64,000 bases of DNA from Thermodesulfovibrio yellowstonii DSM 11347 (GTDB lineage Bacteria; Nitrospirota; Thermodesulfovibrionia; Thermodesulfovibrionales; Thermodesulfovibrionaceae). Location of the stretch: assembly GCF_000020985.1 (NCBI RefSeq), contig NC_011296.1, forward strand, positions 982,001 to 1,046,000, written 5' to 3'. The notes beneath the pieces were generated by a model. The model made no database searches, had not been told where the DNA came from, and saw nothing but the letters and a program-made list of their open reading frames with translations. This document shows, piece by piece, positions 44,609 through 53,499 of this stretch (positions are counted from its first letter, which is position 1; every line of letters begins with the position of its first letter). A program made the translations under genes and the position numbers.

Positions 44609-46608
44609 TATTTGCCCTCCCTTCTCTTTCTTCTAATTGGAGCTGTTAAAATTCTGAGCGTTAAATGTCCCACAGGAACTGCCACACCGCCTAATAAAGC
44701 TATGAAGAATAAAATATCAAGTATTTTTATTTTTGTCAGTCCTAATACATAAAAATCTTTAATATTTGGAATTGCATAGGCTGAGTTTATTGCACTTCTT
44801 TCCAAATCAAATTTAACAGCCTTTCCCCCTTCCCTATTAATTTCAATCTTTGCTGCAAAAGAAGCTGAAGGATCGTGACAGGCTGCACAGTCTTTAATAG
44901 CTTTAGATTTTGGTTCAATTTTATGAGCATCATTAGAATTTATAACATCAATTCTTCCAGAAAGATTTGCCTTTGCTTTTGCCTTAACTGAAGACATAAA
45001 CTGCCAGAGTTCTTGTTCTTGAATTTTCCCGTCATTATTGTAATCAATTTTACCTTTAACCTCTTTTGGATCAACACCAAAAATTTTAGCAACTTCAGAT
45101 TCTGTTAATGGTTTTTTCTTAGCTCTATCAAAAAGTGTAAGATAAATAGCTTTATTAACTGTGGTATGACATGCAGCACAGGATGCTGAATTAAAGTGAG
45201 CATCTACAAATGTAGTGAGTTTTACAGGAGGATTCCAGAGCCATTTGTTATGGCTTGTTTTGACATCTTTATGGCATTTAACACATGAATTACCAAGTTG
45301 AGCAATATTTGCTGCAAGAACATCGTGAGAATTATGGCAGGATGCACAGGTTGGAGCATTCTGCTTACCATCATTTATGGCTTTCTGATGAACGCTTTCT
45401 TTAAATGCCCGTCCTGACTCATTGTGACATTTTACACAAAGCTCTGAGCTTGCAGATTTATCTTTAGTGATTAATACAACTTTATGATAATCATGACATT
45501 TTAGGCAATCTGGTGATTGTTGATTTCCTTTCTTAAGAGCTTCAGCATGAATGCTAATATCGTATTTTTTAACTGCATCTTGATGGCAGTTGTTGCAAAC
45601 ATCTTTTGCCTTTGCTCTGTAATTCGCCACAGACTCAAAGCTTCTCACCGGATGTTGCGTTGTAGAAAATTCTTTATGACATTCCGTACATTTAAGTTTC
45701 TTATGAACCGAATTTAAAATATCTGTCTCTTTTACCTGAACTGATAATGTTTCTCCATTTTTCATTTTCATTGAAATAGGTCTGCTATGGCAGTTTAAGC
45801 AATATTGATTTTCTGGAAGTGTCTTGGCAACCTTAGTTGGCTTTACACCGTGATAGCCATGACATTCAATACAGGATGTTGTCTTAGTAAGAGCATAATG
45901 AGCTGGATTTTTCTGTAATTCTTTGTCTGTATGACATTTTGTGCATATTCTTGTCATTTCTTTTCTGTATTGATTTTTATCTTTATAATTATATATAGGA
46001 TGGTTTACCTTTGAAAAATCATCGTGGCAGACAAGACATTGAAACTTGGCATGGACTGATTTTTTAATTTCGGACTCATTAACTTTAAGAGAAATCTTTT
46101 CTTTGCTTGGCAAAGTTTTAGTAATGTTAGACTGATGACATGTTAGACAATATTCAGAAAAACTTGCTTTCTTTTTCCAATCCTTCATTGAAGTTATGTA
46201 ATGTGAACCATGACATTCAGAACAGAAAACTTCACCTTTTTTCACTACTTCTCCATGAACTTTAGGTTTCATTAATGAATCTTGAGGGTGACAGTTCAAA
46301 CAGTTTTTAGAAAATTCTTTAATATATACCTTCCTGTCAGTTATTTTTTTGGGTTTTGGATGATTTTTTAATGTGATATCTGGATGACAGGATGAACAAT
46401 CCATCGCGCCATGAACAGATTTTTCAAATTTGTTACCATCAATATAAAGGGAAAGGGATCCACCACTATCTAACGCTTTCTGTAATGTTTTCATTCCATG
46501 ACATCGTAAACAAGCTTTAGTATCATCCGAAATTGCATCATTTAAAGGAACTAAGTAGGAGATTAAGAAACACAATATTACTACCCCACTAATAACAATT
46601 GCCCTCAT
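44608..46608 (-). CDS. Seventeen-haem membrane-anchored cytochrome c
   Basis: The 666-residue protein has a signal sequence and 17 CxxCH sites: positions 33, 71, 103, 129, 154, 191, 222, 246, 270, 307, 338, 368, 391, 421, 442, 477 and 574. Residues about 50-157, 171-274 and 286-396 are three tandem repeats, each with four haems and the shared SVH-x6-CxxCH...HP...YR order. An EF-hand-like loop DYNNDGKIQEQE lies at 522-533. A membrane helix near 627-650 anchors it with a basic cytosolic tail. It heads the operon with the cytochrome b and c3 genes, so it probably links quinol oxidation to the periplasmic electron pool. Confidence 0.93.
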   Translation of the reverse strand: MRAIVISGVVILCFLISYLVPLNDAISDDTKACLRCHGMKTLQKALDSGGSLSLYIDGNKFEKSVHGAMDCSSCHPDITLKNHPKPKKITDRKVYIKEFSKNCLNCHPQDSLMKPKVHGEVVKKGEVFCSECHGSHYITSMKDWKKKASFSEYCLTCHQSNITKTLPSKEKISLKVNESEIKKSVHAKFQCLVCHDDFSKVNHPIYNYKDKNQYRKEMTRICTKCHTDKELQKNPAHYALTKTTSCIECHGYHGVKPTKVAKTLPENQYCLNCHSRPISMKMKNGETLSVQVKETDILNSVHKKLKCTECHKEFSTTQHPVRSFESVANYRAKAKDVCNNCHQDAVKKYDISIHAEALKKGNQQSPDCLKCHDYHKVVLITKDKSASSELCVKCHNESGRAFKESVHQKAINDGKQNAPTCASCHNSHDVLAANIAQLGNSCVKCHKDVKTSHNKWLWNPPVKLTTFVDAHFNSASCAACHTTVNKAIYLTLFDRAKKKPLTESEVAKIFGVDPKEVKGKIDYNNDGKIQEQELWQFMSSVKAKAKANLSGRIDVINSNDAHKIEPKSKAIKDCAACHDPSASFAAKIEINREGGKAVKFDLERSAINSAYAIPNIKDFYVLGLTKIKILDILFFIALLGGVAVPVGHLTLRILTAPIRRKRREGK

Positions 46609-46648
46609 CCCTCACTCCTTATGTATAGATTTTAAATTAAATTGCAAA

Positions 46649-46679
46649 ATTATAACACAAATGAGTGAAAGAATATCAA
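46649..46679 (-). promoter_or_regulatory. Candidate promoter of the multihaem cytochrome operon
   Basis: On the minus strand TATAAT (ATTATA at 46649-46654) follows TTGATA (TATCAA at 46674-46679) at a slightly long spacing of 19 bases. It is about 40 bases before the ATG, whose ribosome site is AAGGAGTGAGGG. Confidence 0.4.
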
Positions 46680-46723
46680 TGTATTTTAATGAGAAGAGCT
46701 ATAAAAATTTTTTAAAGAATTAA

Positions 46724-47149
46724 TTAATACTTTTTATAAAAAAGAGGGTCTTCGCAGGTCTTTTTAAGGCATGATTTTAAAATTAGTTCAATTTTTGAAG
46801 CAATTTCCTCATTAAACCCAACAAAACTTTTGTCGCCTATGAAAGTAACAGGTACTCCTGTTGGACTTATACCATAAGACCTTGACATTGTCATTAAAAG
46901 TTCTCTGGGAGCTTGATTATGTATAACCTCATAATCTTTTATTTCAAGTCTTGGATATTTCTTTTTTAGGGTAGTCAAAAAAATTTTTTCCTTCGCACAG
47001 TAAGGGCAACCCTCACCCCAGAAAAAATAAAGAATTACAGATTTTTTGTTTTCAGCAAAAGAGAGATTAGAGGAAAAAGTCAATAAAAATACGAATGTTA
47101 ATATTAAAACATACCAACTTTTGACCTTAATCATAGAAAAATATAGCAT
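46724..47149 (-). CDS. Periplasmic thioredoxin/glutaredoxin-like protein (CPYC)
   Basis: A 141-residue protein with an N-terminal signal sequence (about residues 10-30) ending in LSFAEN. The redox motif CPYC in FFWGEGCPYCAKEK belongs to a thioredoxin fold, with the cis-Pro stretch GVPVTFIGD. A second cysteine pair occurs near the C-terminus (SCLKKTCEDP). It could reduce disulfides of apocytochrome haem-binding sites for the System II machinery encoded divergently, as CcsX/ResA do; the CPYC active site differs from the usual one in ResA, so this is inference. The ATG at 47134 (residue 6) is an alternative start; neither has a clear ribosome site. Confidence 0.72.
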   Translation of the reverse strand: MLYFSMIKVKSWYVLILTFVFLLTFSSNLSFAENKKSVILYFFWGEGCPYCAKEKIFLTTLKKKYPRLEIKDYEVIHNQAPRELLMTMSRSYGISPTGVPVTFIGDKSFVGFNEEIASKIELILKSCLKKTCEDPLFYKKY

Positions 47150-47208
47150 ATATATGATAAATTAATCAATTCATAGTCTTTCACAACTATTGTATTTAGG
47201 AGGCTTTA

Positions 47209-48615
47209 ATGTCAAAAATTGATAGATGGAATGAAAAGATTTGGAATTTCTTCGCATCAGTTGATCTTGCCATAGCTTTGTTTATTATTATCTCAATTGG
47301 TGCAGCAATCGGAACAATCATCCCACAACAAACAGACCCTGAAGCAATAGTAAGGTTTTTTTCTAAATTTCTTCCTCCTGTAAGTGCTATGAAAGCTTAT
47401 GAGATAGTAAACCTTTTAGATTTGAATAATCTTTATCACAGTTGGTGGTTTACTTTTTTACTTTTTATGTTTGCTTTAAACTTAATTGTTTGCTCTACGG
47501 ACAGACTGCCTTCACTTTTAAAATCATTTAAAACCTCTTCCCATCCTCTGCCGGCTCAAGTTTTAGAGAAAATGCCAATAAAGAAAAAAATAGATAATAT
47601 TCAACCTAATATTTTGGATAAAATTAATGGAATATTAAAAAATAAAGGTTTTTCAATACATGTTTTTGAAACCCAAGAAGGGATACAAATTCAAGCTCAA
47701 AAATGGAGTAAAACAAGATTAGCTGTATATTTAACTCATTTGAGCATCCTTATTATACTTGTCGGAACTCTCATGGGAACTTTTTGGGGTTTTAGAGGCT
47801 CTATGAATATAGTAGAGGGAACAGGATTAAACTTTGCAATTTCTGATAGTGGCAAAGCAATTCCTTTAGATTTTGAAGTTAGATGCGATAAATTTGAAGC
47901 TGAATACTATGAAAATTCTTCTATACCAAAGGCTTATAGAAGTTACATAAGAATTTTAGAAAATGGACAAGTTATAAAATTTGATAATAAAGAAAATGTT
48001 ATAATTGAAGTTAATCAACCATTTTCATATAAAGGAATCACTTTTTATCAGGCAAGTTATGGTTTTCAACCTTCAGAACATGCTGAATTTAGATTCACCT
48101 ATTTTGATAAAACAGGTAAAGAACATAAAATAAATGCCCGCTTTGAAGAGAAATTTAATATTCCTGGTACATCTGCTATCGCTTCTGTTATTGATTTTTC
48201 ACCTGCATTAGGGATTGATGAACAGGGAAAACTTTTCAATATGGATACAAATATGATAAATCCTGCTGTTTTAGTGCAATTTGATGACAAAGGCAAGAAA
48301 ACTGAACAATGGATACTAACAAGAATTCCTGAAACATGGGTAACCCCTTATGGAAAACTAAAGTTTAATGAACTATGGGGAGCACAATTTACAGGACTTC
48401 AGATAAGAAAAGACCCTGGAATTCCTTTAATTTATATAGGTTCAATCTTTCTGTGTATAGGTCTTTTTATTTCTCTTTTTTTACGACCTATTACATTATT
48501 TGTAACCATAAGTAAAGATAATTTAATATTTTATTGTCCATCTTCAAAAACTTCTTTAATAATTGAAAAACAGATTAATGAAATTATCAACAAACTGAAA
48601 GGAGAAAATATATGA
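47209..48615 (+). CDS. resB: Cytochrome c biogenesis protein ResB/Ccs1
   Basis: A 468-residue membrane protein with four membrane segments: three near the N-terminus (about 20-40, 75-95, 165-190) and one at about 395-420, with a large extracytoplasmic domain between the last two. The N-terminal FFASVDLAIALFIIISIGAAIGTIIPQ is the ResB signature. With CcsA it forms the System II haem-transfer complex that attaches haem to CxxCH sites outside the membrane. A TAGGAGG precedes the ATG. It is directly followed by ccsB and lies beside the multihaem cytochrome genes. Confidence 0.93.
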   Translation: MSKIDRWNEKIWNFFASVDLAIALFIIISIGAAIGTIIPQQTDPEAIVRFFSKFLPPVSAMKAYEIVNLLDLNNLYHSWWFTFLLFMFALNLIVCSTDRLPSLLKSFKTSSHPLPAQVLEKMPIKKKIDNIQPNILDKINGILKNKGFSIHVFETQEGIQIQAQKWSKTRLAVYLTHLSILIILVGTLMGTFWGFRGSMNIVEGTGLNFAISDSGKAIPLDFEVRCDKFEAEYYENSSIPKAYRSYIRILENGQVIKFDNKENVIIEVNQPFSYKGITFYQASYGFQPSEHAEFRFTYFDKTGKEHKINARFEEKFNIPGTSAIASVIDFSPALGIDEQGKLFNMDTNMINPAVLVQFDDKGKKTEQWILTRIPETWVTPYGKLKFNELWGAQFTGLQIRKDPGIPLIYIGSIFLCIGLFISLFLRPITLFVTISKDNLIFYCPSSKTSLIIEKQINEIINKLKGENI

Positions 48616-49670
48616 GCTATCAAACAATCTCAATTGCGGGATTACTTTACATACTTGCAATGCCTATTTATATTGTTTACGTTCTAACTAAAAATAATAA
48701 AGTTGGATACATTGCAACTGCTACATTGTCTTTTGGCGCTTTAATTCATATTTATGGATTTATTCAAAGATTTAAGGAAATGTATGCAATAAATCATTCA
48801 ATTATGAGAAGCATTCCTATTACAAATCTCTACGAAAGTTTGATTTTCTTTGTTTTGTGTTTAATAGTGGGATATTTATTTATTGAGTGGAAATATAAAA
48901 AGAAAAGTTTTGGAGTTTTTATCTCTATAGTAGCAGGAATTACAATTGGACTTACAGACCTTCTTGGAATTTCAAAAGAAGTTCAACCTTTAGTGCCTGC
49001 ATTAAAAAGTAATTGGCTTCTTGCACATGTAACGCTCAGTTTTATATCCTATGCTGCCTTTGGAATAAGTTTTATAACAGGACTGCTTCATGTTATTATG
49101 GAATCGCAGGATAAAAAATCCTTTAAATATATCTTCTCAACAACTTTGCTTGGATTTATGCTGTTTATGTTTATATCTGTGATAATTGATATCATTACTG
49201 CATCAAATCCAAAAACTGTTAAAATTTTTCATTCTACAATTGGCAATCCGTCAGTTTTCATATCAATAATAAGCTGGATGATATTAATATTTTTGATTTT
49301 TATTACATGGAAATTTGGTCATATATTAAATAAAATTCTCAATAGTTTCAAAATAGATTCAAATTTTCTTGAAGATATAACCTATAAAGGAATAGCTTTC
49401 GGCTTTCCTATATTTACTATTGGTGGACTTGTTTTTGGAGCAATATGGGCTGATCAGGCATGGGGAAGATACTGGGGATGGGACCCAAAGGAAACATGGT
49501 CTTTGATTACATGGTTTGTCTACGCCTTTTATTTTCATGCAAAATTTATCAGAGGATGGCGGGGAACAAAAACTTCAATGATTGCTGTAGTCGGATTTAT
49601 TGTTACAATATTCACATATCTTGGAGTAAATTTATTTTTAAGCGGACTCCACTCTTACGGAAGCATGTAG
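48612..49670 (+). CDS. ccsB: Cytochrome c biogenesis protein CcsB (CcsA/ResC family)
   Basis: A 352-residue polytopic protein with eight predicted membrane segments. The haem-handling WWD motif is seen as WGRYWGWDPKETW near residues 286-298, and His residues in HVTLSF and FYFHAKF flank it. It carries haem across the membrane and, with ResB, ligates it to apocytochromes. The ATG overlaps the resB stop (ATGA), with AAAGGAG ahead. The naming CcsA, CcsB and ResC varies by organism; it is the WWD-containing partner. Confidence 0.93.
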   Translation: MSYQTISIAGLLYILAMPIYIVYVLTKNNKVGYIATATLSFGALIHIYGFIQRFKEMYAINHSIMRSIPITNLYESLIFFVLCLIVGYLFIEWKYKKKSFGVFISIVAGITIGLTDLLGISKEVQPLVPALKSNWLLAHVTLSFISYAAFGISFITGLLHVIMESQDKKSFKYIFSTTLLGFMLFMFISVIIDIITASNPKTVKIFHSTIGNPSVFISIISWMILIFLIFITWKFGHILNKILNSFKIDSNFLEDITYKGIAFGFPIFTIGGLVFGAIWADQAWGRYWGWDPKETWSLITWFVYAFYFHAKFIRGWRGTKTSMIAVVGFIVTIFTYLGVNLFLSGLHSYGSM

Positions 49671-49674
49671 ACCC

Positions 49675-50676
49675 ATGCTTATACTTGGAATTGACACATC
49701 TTGTGATGATACTTCTGTCGCAGTACTTGAAAATAGAAATATCTTGAGTAATATTGTTTCATCACAGATAAAATTTCATAGCAAATACGGAGGAATTGTC
49801 CCAGAGATTGCCTCACGAAAGCATATTGAATGGATATGGGATGTGACAGAAAAAGCTCTATCAGAGGCAAAGACTGATTTAAAAGATATTGATTTGATTG
49901 CAGTTTGTTATGGTCCTGGACTTATTGGTTCGCTTTTAGTAGGGCTTTGTTTTGCAAAATCTTTAAGTTATGCTTCAGGAAAACCATTAGTTGGAGTAAA
50001 TCACATTGAAGGGCATATTCAGGCAATCTTTCTTGAAAAATCTTATCCAGAATATCCATTCCTTTGCCTGATTGTTTCAGGTGGACATACAAGTCTGTAC
50101 AGAGTGAATGATTTCGGTGCTTATAAAGAACTTGGAAGAACCCGTGATGATGCTGCTGGTGAAGCCTATGACAAAGTAGCAAAAATGCTTGGACTTGGAT
50201 ATCCAGGAGGACCTGTAATTGATGCATTAGCAAAGGAAGGTTGTAATGAAAAATTTAATCTTCCAAGACCGTATCTTCATGGAAGTTTGGATTTTAGCTT
50301 TAGTGGTTTAAAAACAGCTATTAAAGTTCTTTTAAAAAATCTTGGATATAAAGAAGGTAATGTCCCAGATGAAATAAAAAAAGATATTGCAGCATCATTT
50401 CAAACTTCAGTTGTTGATGTATTGATTGAAAAAATAAAATGGGCGATATCTTCAGAAAAGTTAAATAGAGTTGTTATCACAGGAGGAGTTGCTGCAAATA
50501 GTGAATTACGAAGACGTGCTGAAATGTTAAAAGACAAAGGAATAAATGTTTATCTTCCTTCTAAATCTTTGTGTACAGACAATGCTGCCATGATAGCTAT
50601 TACTGGATATAATAAATTTTTAAAGGGTGAAATTTCTGATCTTTTTCTTAATGCCAGAGCTTATTTACCTTTATAA
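49675..50676 (+). CDS. tsaD: tRNA t6A37 threonylcarbamoyltransferase TsaD
   Basis: A 333-residue member of the Kae1/TsaD family that transfers the threonylcarbamoyl group to A37 of ANN-decoding tRNAs, with TsaB and TsaE. ILGIDTSCDDTSVAV opens the protein and VNHIEGHIQA (residues about 108-117) provides the metal-binding His pair. The ATP site is seen in VSGGHTSLY and CTDNAAMIA. It starts four bases after ccsB without a strong ribosome site. Its product t6A is the substrate of MtaB, whose gene is also in this window. Confidence 0.96.
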   Translation: MLILGIDTSCDDTSVAVLENRNILSNIVSSQIKFHSKYGGIVPEIASRKHIEWIWDVTEKALSEAKTDLKDIDLIAVCYGPGLIGSLLVGLCFAKSLSYASGKPLVGVNHIEGHIQAIFLEKSYPEYPFLCLIVSGGHTSLYRVNDFGAYKELGRTRDDAAGEAYDKVAKMLGLGYPGGPVIDALAKEGCNEKFNLPRPYLHGSLDFSFSGLKTAIKVLLKNLGYKEGNVPDEIKKDIAASFQTSVVDVLIEKIKWAISSEKLNRVVITGGVAANSELRRRAEMLKDKGINVYLPSKSLCTDNAAMIAITGYNKFLKGEISDLFLNARAYLPL

Positions 50677-50678
50677 GA

Positions 50679-50913
50679 AGCTGTTCAATTACTAACTATC
50701 ATTCCGAAGGGATGATGCCCCGAGGAATCTGACCCTAAAGGGTTATCCCAAGGGCATTGCCCGAAGGATCTCCTTTGTTGAAAAATGAAGGAGATTTCTC
50801 GCTTTCGCTCGGAATGACAAATGGAGGTAAATAACAAACATTATGAGTTAAAATATTAAATACGTTGTAATTCATTGATTTATAAGAAGTTGTAAATTTT
50901 TGAACAGGCTCAT
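50679..50913. repeat. Dispersed MITE-like repeat, long copy
   Basis: This is a non-coding block of about 235 bases. Its ends are imperfect inverted repeats: AGCTGTTCAATTA at the left and, on the other strand, AGCCTGTTCAAAAATT at the right. Inside are a palindromic region built from CATTCCGA, CCGAGGAATCTGA, CCCGAAGGATCTCC and GAAGGAGATTTCTCGCTTTCGCTCGGAATGACA, the last given in part. Much of it could fold into an RNA hairpin. It begins just after the tsaD stop. A shorter relative is at 1366-1498. Confidence 0.7.
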
Positions 50914-50918
50914 ATAAA
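50890..50918 (+). promoter_or_regulatory. Candidate argG promoter at the right end of the repeat
   Basis: TTGTAA at 50890-50895 lies inside the right end of the repeat and TATAAA at 50913-50918 straddles its edge, with a 17-base spacer. The ribosome site TTAGGAGGG follows. The promoter therefore seems to be partly supplied by the element. Confidence 0.5.
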
Positions 50919-50936
50919 AAATTAGGAGGGTAAAAT

Positions 50937-52124
50937 ATGAAAATTATTCTTGCATATTCAGGAGGTCTTGATACCTCTGTTGCAATTAAATGGTTAAAAG
51001 AAAAATATGGTGCAGATGTTATTGCTTTCTGTGCAGATATTGGACAGGAAGAAAACTTTCAAGAAATTGCTGAAAAGGCTATTAAAACAGGTGCTTCTAA
51101 TGTATATATAGAGGATCTTAAAGAAGAATTTATCCGGAATTTTGTGTTTCCAATGTTGAGAGCAAATGCAGTATATGAAACAGGATATCTTATGGGAACA
51201 TCTATTGCCAGACCTCTTATTGCAAAAACACAGATTGATATAGCTATAAAAGAGAAAGCTGAAGCAGTTGCTCATGGCGCTACGGGAAAAGGAAATGATC
51301 AGGTAAGATTTGAATTAACTTATTATGCTCTGAAACCTGACATAAAAGTAATTGCACCATGGCGTGAATGGGAGTTTGACTCACGAAGCTCTCTTATTGA
51401 ATATGCTCAAAAACATAATATACCCGTGCAGGCAACAAAGGAAAAACCTTATAGTATAGACAGAAATCTTTTTCATATAAGCTATGAAGGTGGAATTCTT
51501 GAAGACCCATGGAATGAACCACCCCAGGACATGTATACAATGGTAATACCACCTGAGAAAGCTCCAGATAAACCTGTTTATATTGAAATAACATATGAAA
51601 GCGGTAATCCTGTAGTATTAAATGGTGAAAAACTTTCAAGTGTAGAATTGTTTAATAAATTAAATAAAATTGCAGGAGAAAATGGGATTGGAAGAGTAGA
51701 TATTGTGGAAAATCGTTATGTTGGAATAAAATCAAGAGGAGTATATGAAACTCCTGCCGGGACGGTTCTTCATATTGCTCATAAAGCAATTGAATCAATA
51801 ACAATGGATAGAGAATTAATGCATTTAAGAGATAGCCTTATTCCACGATATTCTGAACTAATCTATTATGGATACTGGTTTTCACCTGAAAGAGAAGCTT
51901 TGCAGAAGTTAATTGACGAAACTCAAAAAAATGTAACAGGAACTGTAAGGCTCAAACTTTACAAAGGTAATTGTATTGTTGTCGGAAGAAAATCCCCCTA
52001 CTCTCTTTATAGTATAGAGCATGCGACCTTTGAAAAAGACAGGGTTTATAATCAGAAAGACGCTGAAGGATTTATAAAAATTAATGCATTAAGATTAAGG
52101 ATGTTAAAAAAGAGTAATGATTAG
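50937..52124 (+). CDS. argG: Argininosuccinate synthase
   Basis: A 395-residue enzyme that joins citrulline and aspartate using ATP in arginine synthesis. The ATP-binding PP-loop is [15 protein letters not shown] at residues 5-19. [17 protein letters not shown] and the citrulline and aspartate sites in [20 protein letters not shown] follow the family pattern closely. The ATG has a perfect TTAGGAGGG. It lies directly after a repeat that seems to carry its promoter and overlaps dprA by eight bases. argH and other arg genes are not adjacent. Confidence 0.97.
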   Translation: MKIILAYSGGLDTSVAIKWLKEKYGADVIAFCADIGQEENFQEIAEKAIKTGASNVYIEDLKEEFIRNFVFPMLRANAVYETGYLMGTSIARPLIAKTQIDIAIKEKAEAVAHGATGKGNDQVRFELTYYALKPDIKVIAPWREWEFDSRSSLIEYAQKHNIPVQATKEKPYSIDRNLFHISYEGGILEDPWNEPPQDMYTMVIPPEKAPDKPVYIEITYESGNPVVLNGEKLSSVELFNKLNKIAGENGIGRVDIVENRYVGIKSRGVYETPAGTVLHIAHKAIESITMDRELMHLRDSLIPRYSELIYYGYWFSPEREALQKLIDETQKNVTGTVRLKLYKGNCIVVGRKSPYSLYSIEHATFEKDRVYNQKDAEGFIKINALRLRMLKKSND

Positions 52125-53223
52125 TGAAGAAATAAGATATTGTCTTGCTTTAAATGAGATAAAAGACATAGGTCCTGTTCTTCTAAAAAGGCTTTTTTCA
52201 AGGTTTGGTTTAGCAAAACAGATTTTTAATGCAACCATTGATGAACTTGCTTATGTTGAAGGAATAGGTATAGAAAAAGCAAAAAGAATAAAAAATTTTG
52301 ACAAATGGAATGTTATAGAAAAATTAATAAAACTCTGCGAAAATAGAGATATAGCAATTTATTCATTTAGTGATGAGAAATATCCCAAGCTTTTAAGAGA
52401 AATCTATGATCCACCTGTAGTTTTATTCTGCAGAGGGGAACTAATATCAGAGAATGATGCTGCCCTATCCATTGTTGGTTCAAGAAGACTAAGCGAATAT
52501 GGCAGAAGAATAACAGAAAGATTAGCATATGACCTTGCATGTCTTGGGATAACCATAGTAAGCGGGCTTGCAAGAGGAATTGACTCAGTTGCTCATAACT
52601 CCACTCTTTCAGCAGGAGGAAGAACTATCGCTATTCTTGGAAGCGGAGTTTCATGTATATATCCTCCTGAAAATAAAATGCTTGCAGAAAAAATTATAAA
52701 AAATGGTGCCATTATAAGTGAATTTTATCCAGATGAAGGACCAAGAAAAGAGAATTTTCCAAGAAGAAATAGAATAATAAGTGGATTATCATTCGGAACT
52801 CTTGTTACAGAAGCTACGATAAATTCTGGTGCATTAATAACAGCATCTTTTGCTTTGGAACAGGGTAGAGAAGTTTTTGCAGTTCCTGGAAACATTACTT
52901 CAAAAAACTCTGAAGGAACAAATTATTTAATACAAAAAGGAGCAAAACTTGTAACAAAAGTAGAAGATATACTTGAGGAGATTGAACAATTTATTCCATT
53001 ATTAAAAAAAATAACAACTGAGTTATCAAACGAAACAACTAAAACTGACAGGCTTGATAATGATGAAAAAATAGTATTTAATATATTGAATGAGCCTTTG
53101 TATCTGGATGAAATAATATTAAAAACAGGCATGAATACAGCTAAGGTTCTTGAAATACTTCTCAGCCTTGAAATAGATGGATTAATCAATAAAATAGAAG
53201 GCAAATATGTAAGGAGGATATGA
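52117..53223 (+). CDS. dprA: DNA-processing protein DprA
   Basis: A 368-residue protein that loads RecA on incoming single-stranded DNA during transformation. Residues about 5-70 form a helix-hairpin-helix-like SAM domain. The Rossmann-like core has [28 protein letters not shown] and [12 protein letters not shown], then [12 protein letters not shown]. The C-terminal winged-helix domain is at about 305-366. The start ATG lies inside the argG tail. In many bacteria dprA precedes topA, as here, with one small gene between. Confidence 0.95.
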   Translation: MISEEIRYCLALNEIKDIGPVLLKRLFSRFGLAKQIFNATIDELAYVEGIGIEKAKRIKNFDKWNVIEKLIKLCENRDIAIYSFSDEKYPKLLREIYDPPVVLFCRGELISENDAALSIVGSRRLSEYGRRITERLAYDLACLGITIVSGLARGIDSVAHNSTLSAGGRTIAILGSGVSCIYPPENKMLAEKIIKNGAIISEFYPDEGPRKENFPRRNRIISGLSFGTLVTEATINSGALITASFALEQGREVFAVPGNITSKNSEGTNYLIQKGAKLVTKVEDILEEIEQFIPLLKKITTELSNETTKTDRLDNDEKIVFNILNEPLYLDEIILKTGMNTAKVLEILLSLEIDGLINKIEGKYVRRI

Positions 53224-53499
53224 ATGAAGCTTCTTGATTTTCTGAGAGTTCTTGCAAGAGAGCTTATTGATAACGATTATAACGATGAAACATTAAAAGA
53301 TTTCTCTCTTCTGGACATTGATTTACATCAGATTAAAGAAGAACTGAATTTCATTGAAGGAAGCGAACTTCTTGACCGTGAAGAAATTGATATGATTAGA
53401 GCACTGCTTGTTTATTTACTCATGAGGGAAACAGAACTTCATGATGATGACATATATAGTTTCATTTTTAGTAAAGGGAAACAGATAGTATGGAATTGA
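53224..53499 (+). CDS. Small acidic protein between dprA and topA
   Basis: The 91-residue protein is unlike any family I can name with confidence. It is acidic, probably helical, and has no signal or membrane segment. The N-terminal MKLLDFLRVLARELIDNDYND and the middle LDIDLHQIKEELNFIEG suggest a small helical bundle. Proteobacteria carry the DUF494 gene smg at the same place between dprA and topA, so this could be a diverged equivalent, but I see no convincing sequence match. It begins directly after the dprA stop (AGGAGG is within the dprA tail) and overlaps topA by 10 bases. Confidence 0.6.
   Translation: MKLLDFLRVLARELIDNDYNDETLKDFSLLDIDLHQIKEELNFIEGSELLDREEIDMIRALLVYLLMRETELHDDDIYSFIFSKGKQIVWN

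Noticed and set aside
45517-45717. Plus-strand open frame within the 17-haem cytochrome gene
   Set aside because: It is a shadow of a well-supported cytochrome frame on the other strand, with no ribosome site or homology.
50860-50895. Possible ArgR operator upstream of argG
   Set aside because: TTGTAATTCATTGATTTATAA does not form a proper ARG box and belongs to the repeat sequence also found elsewhere.
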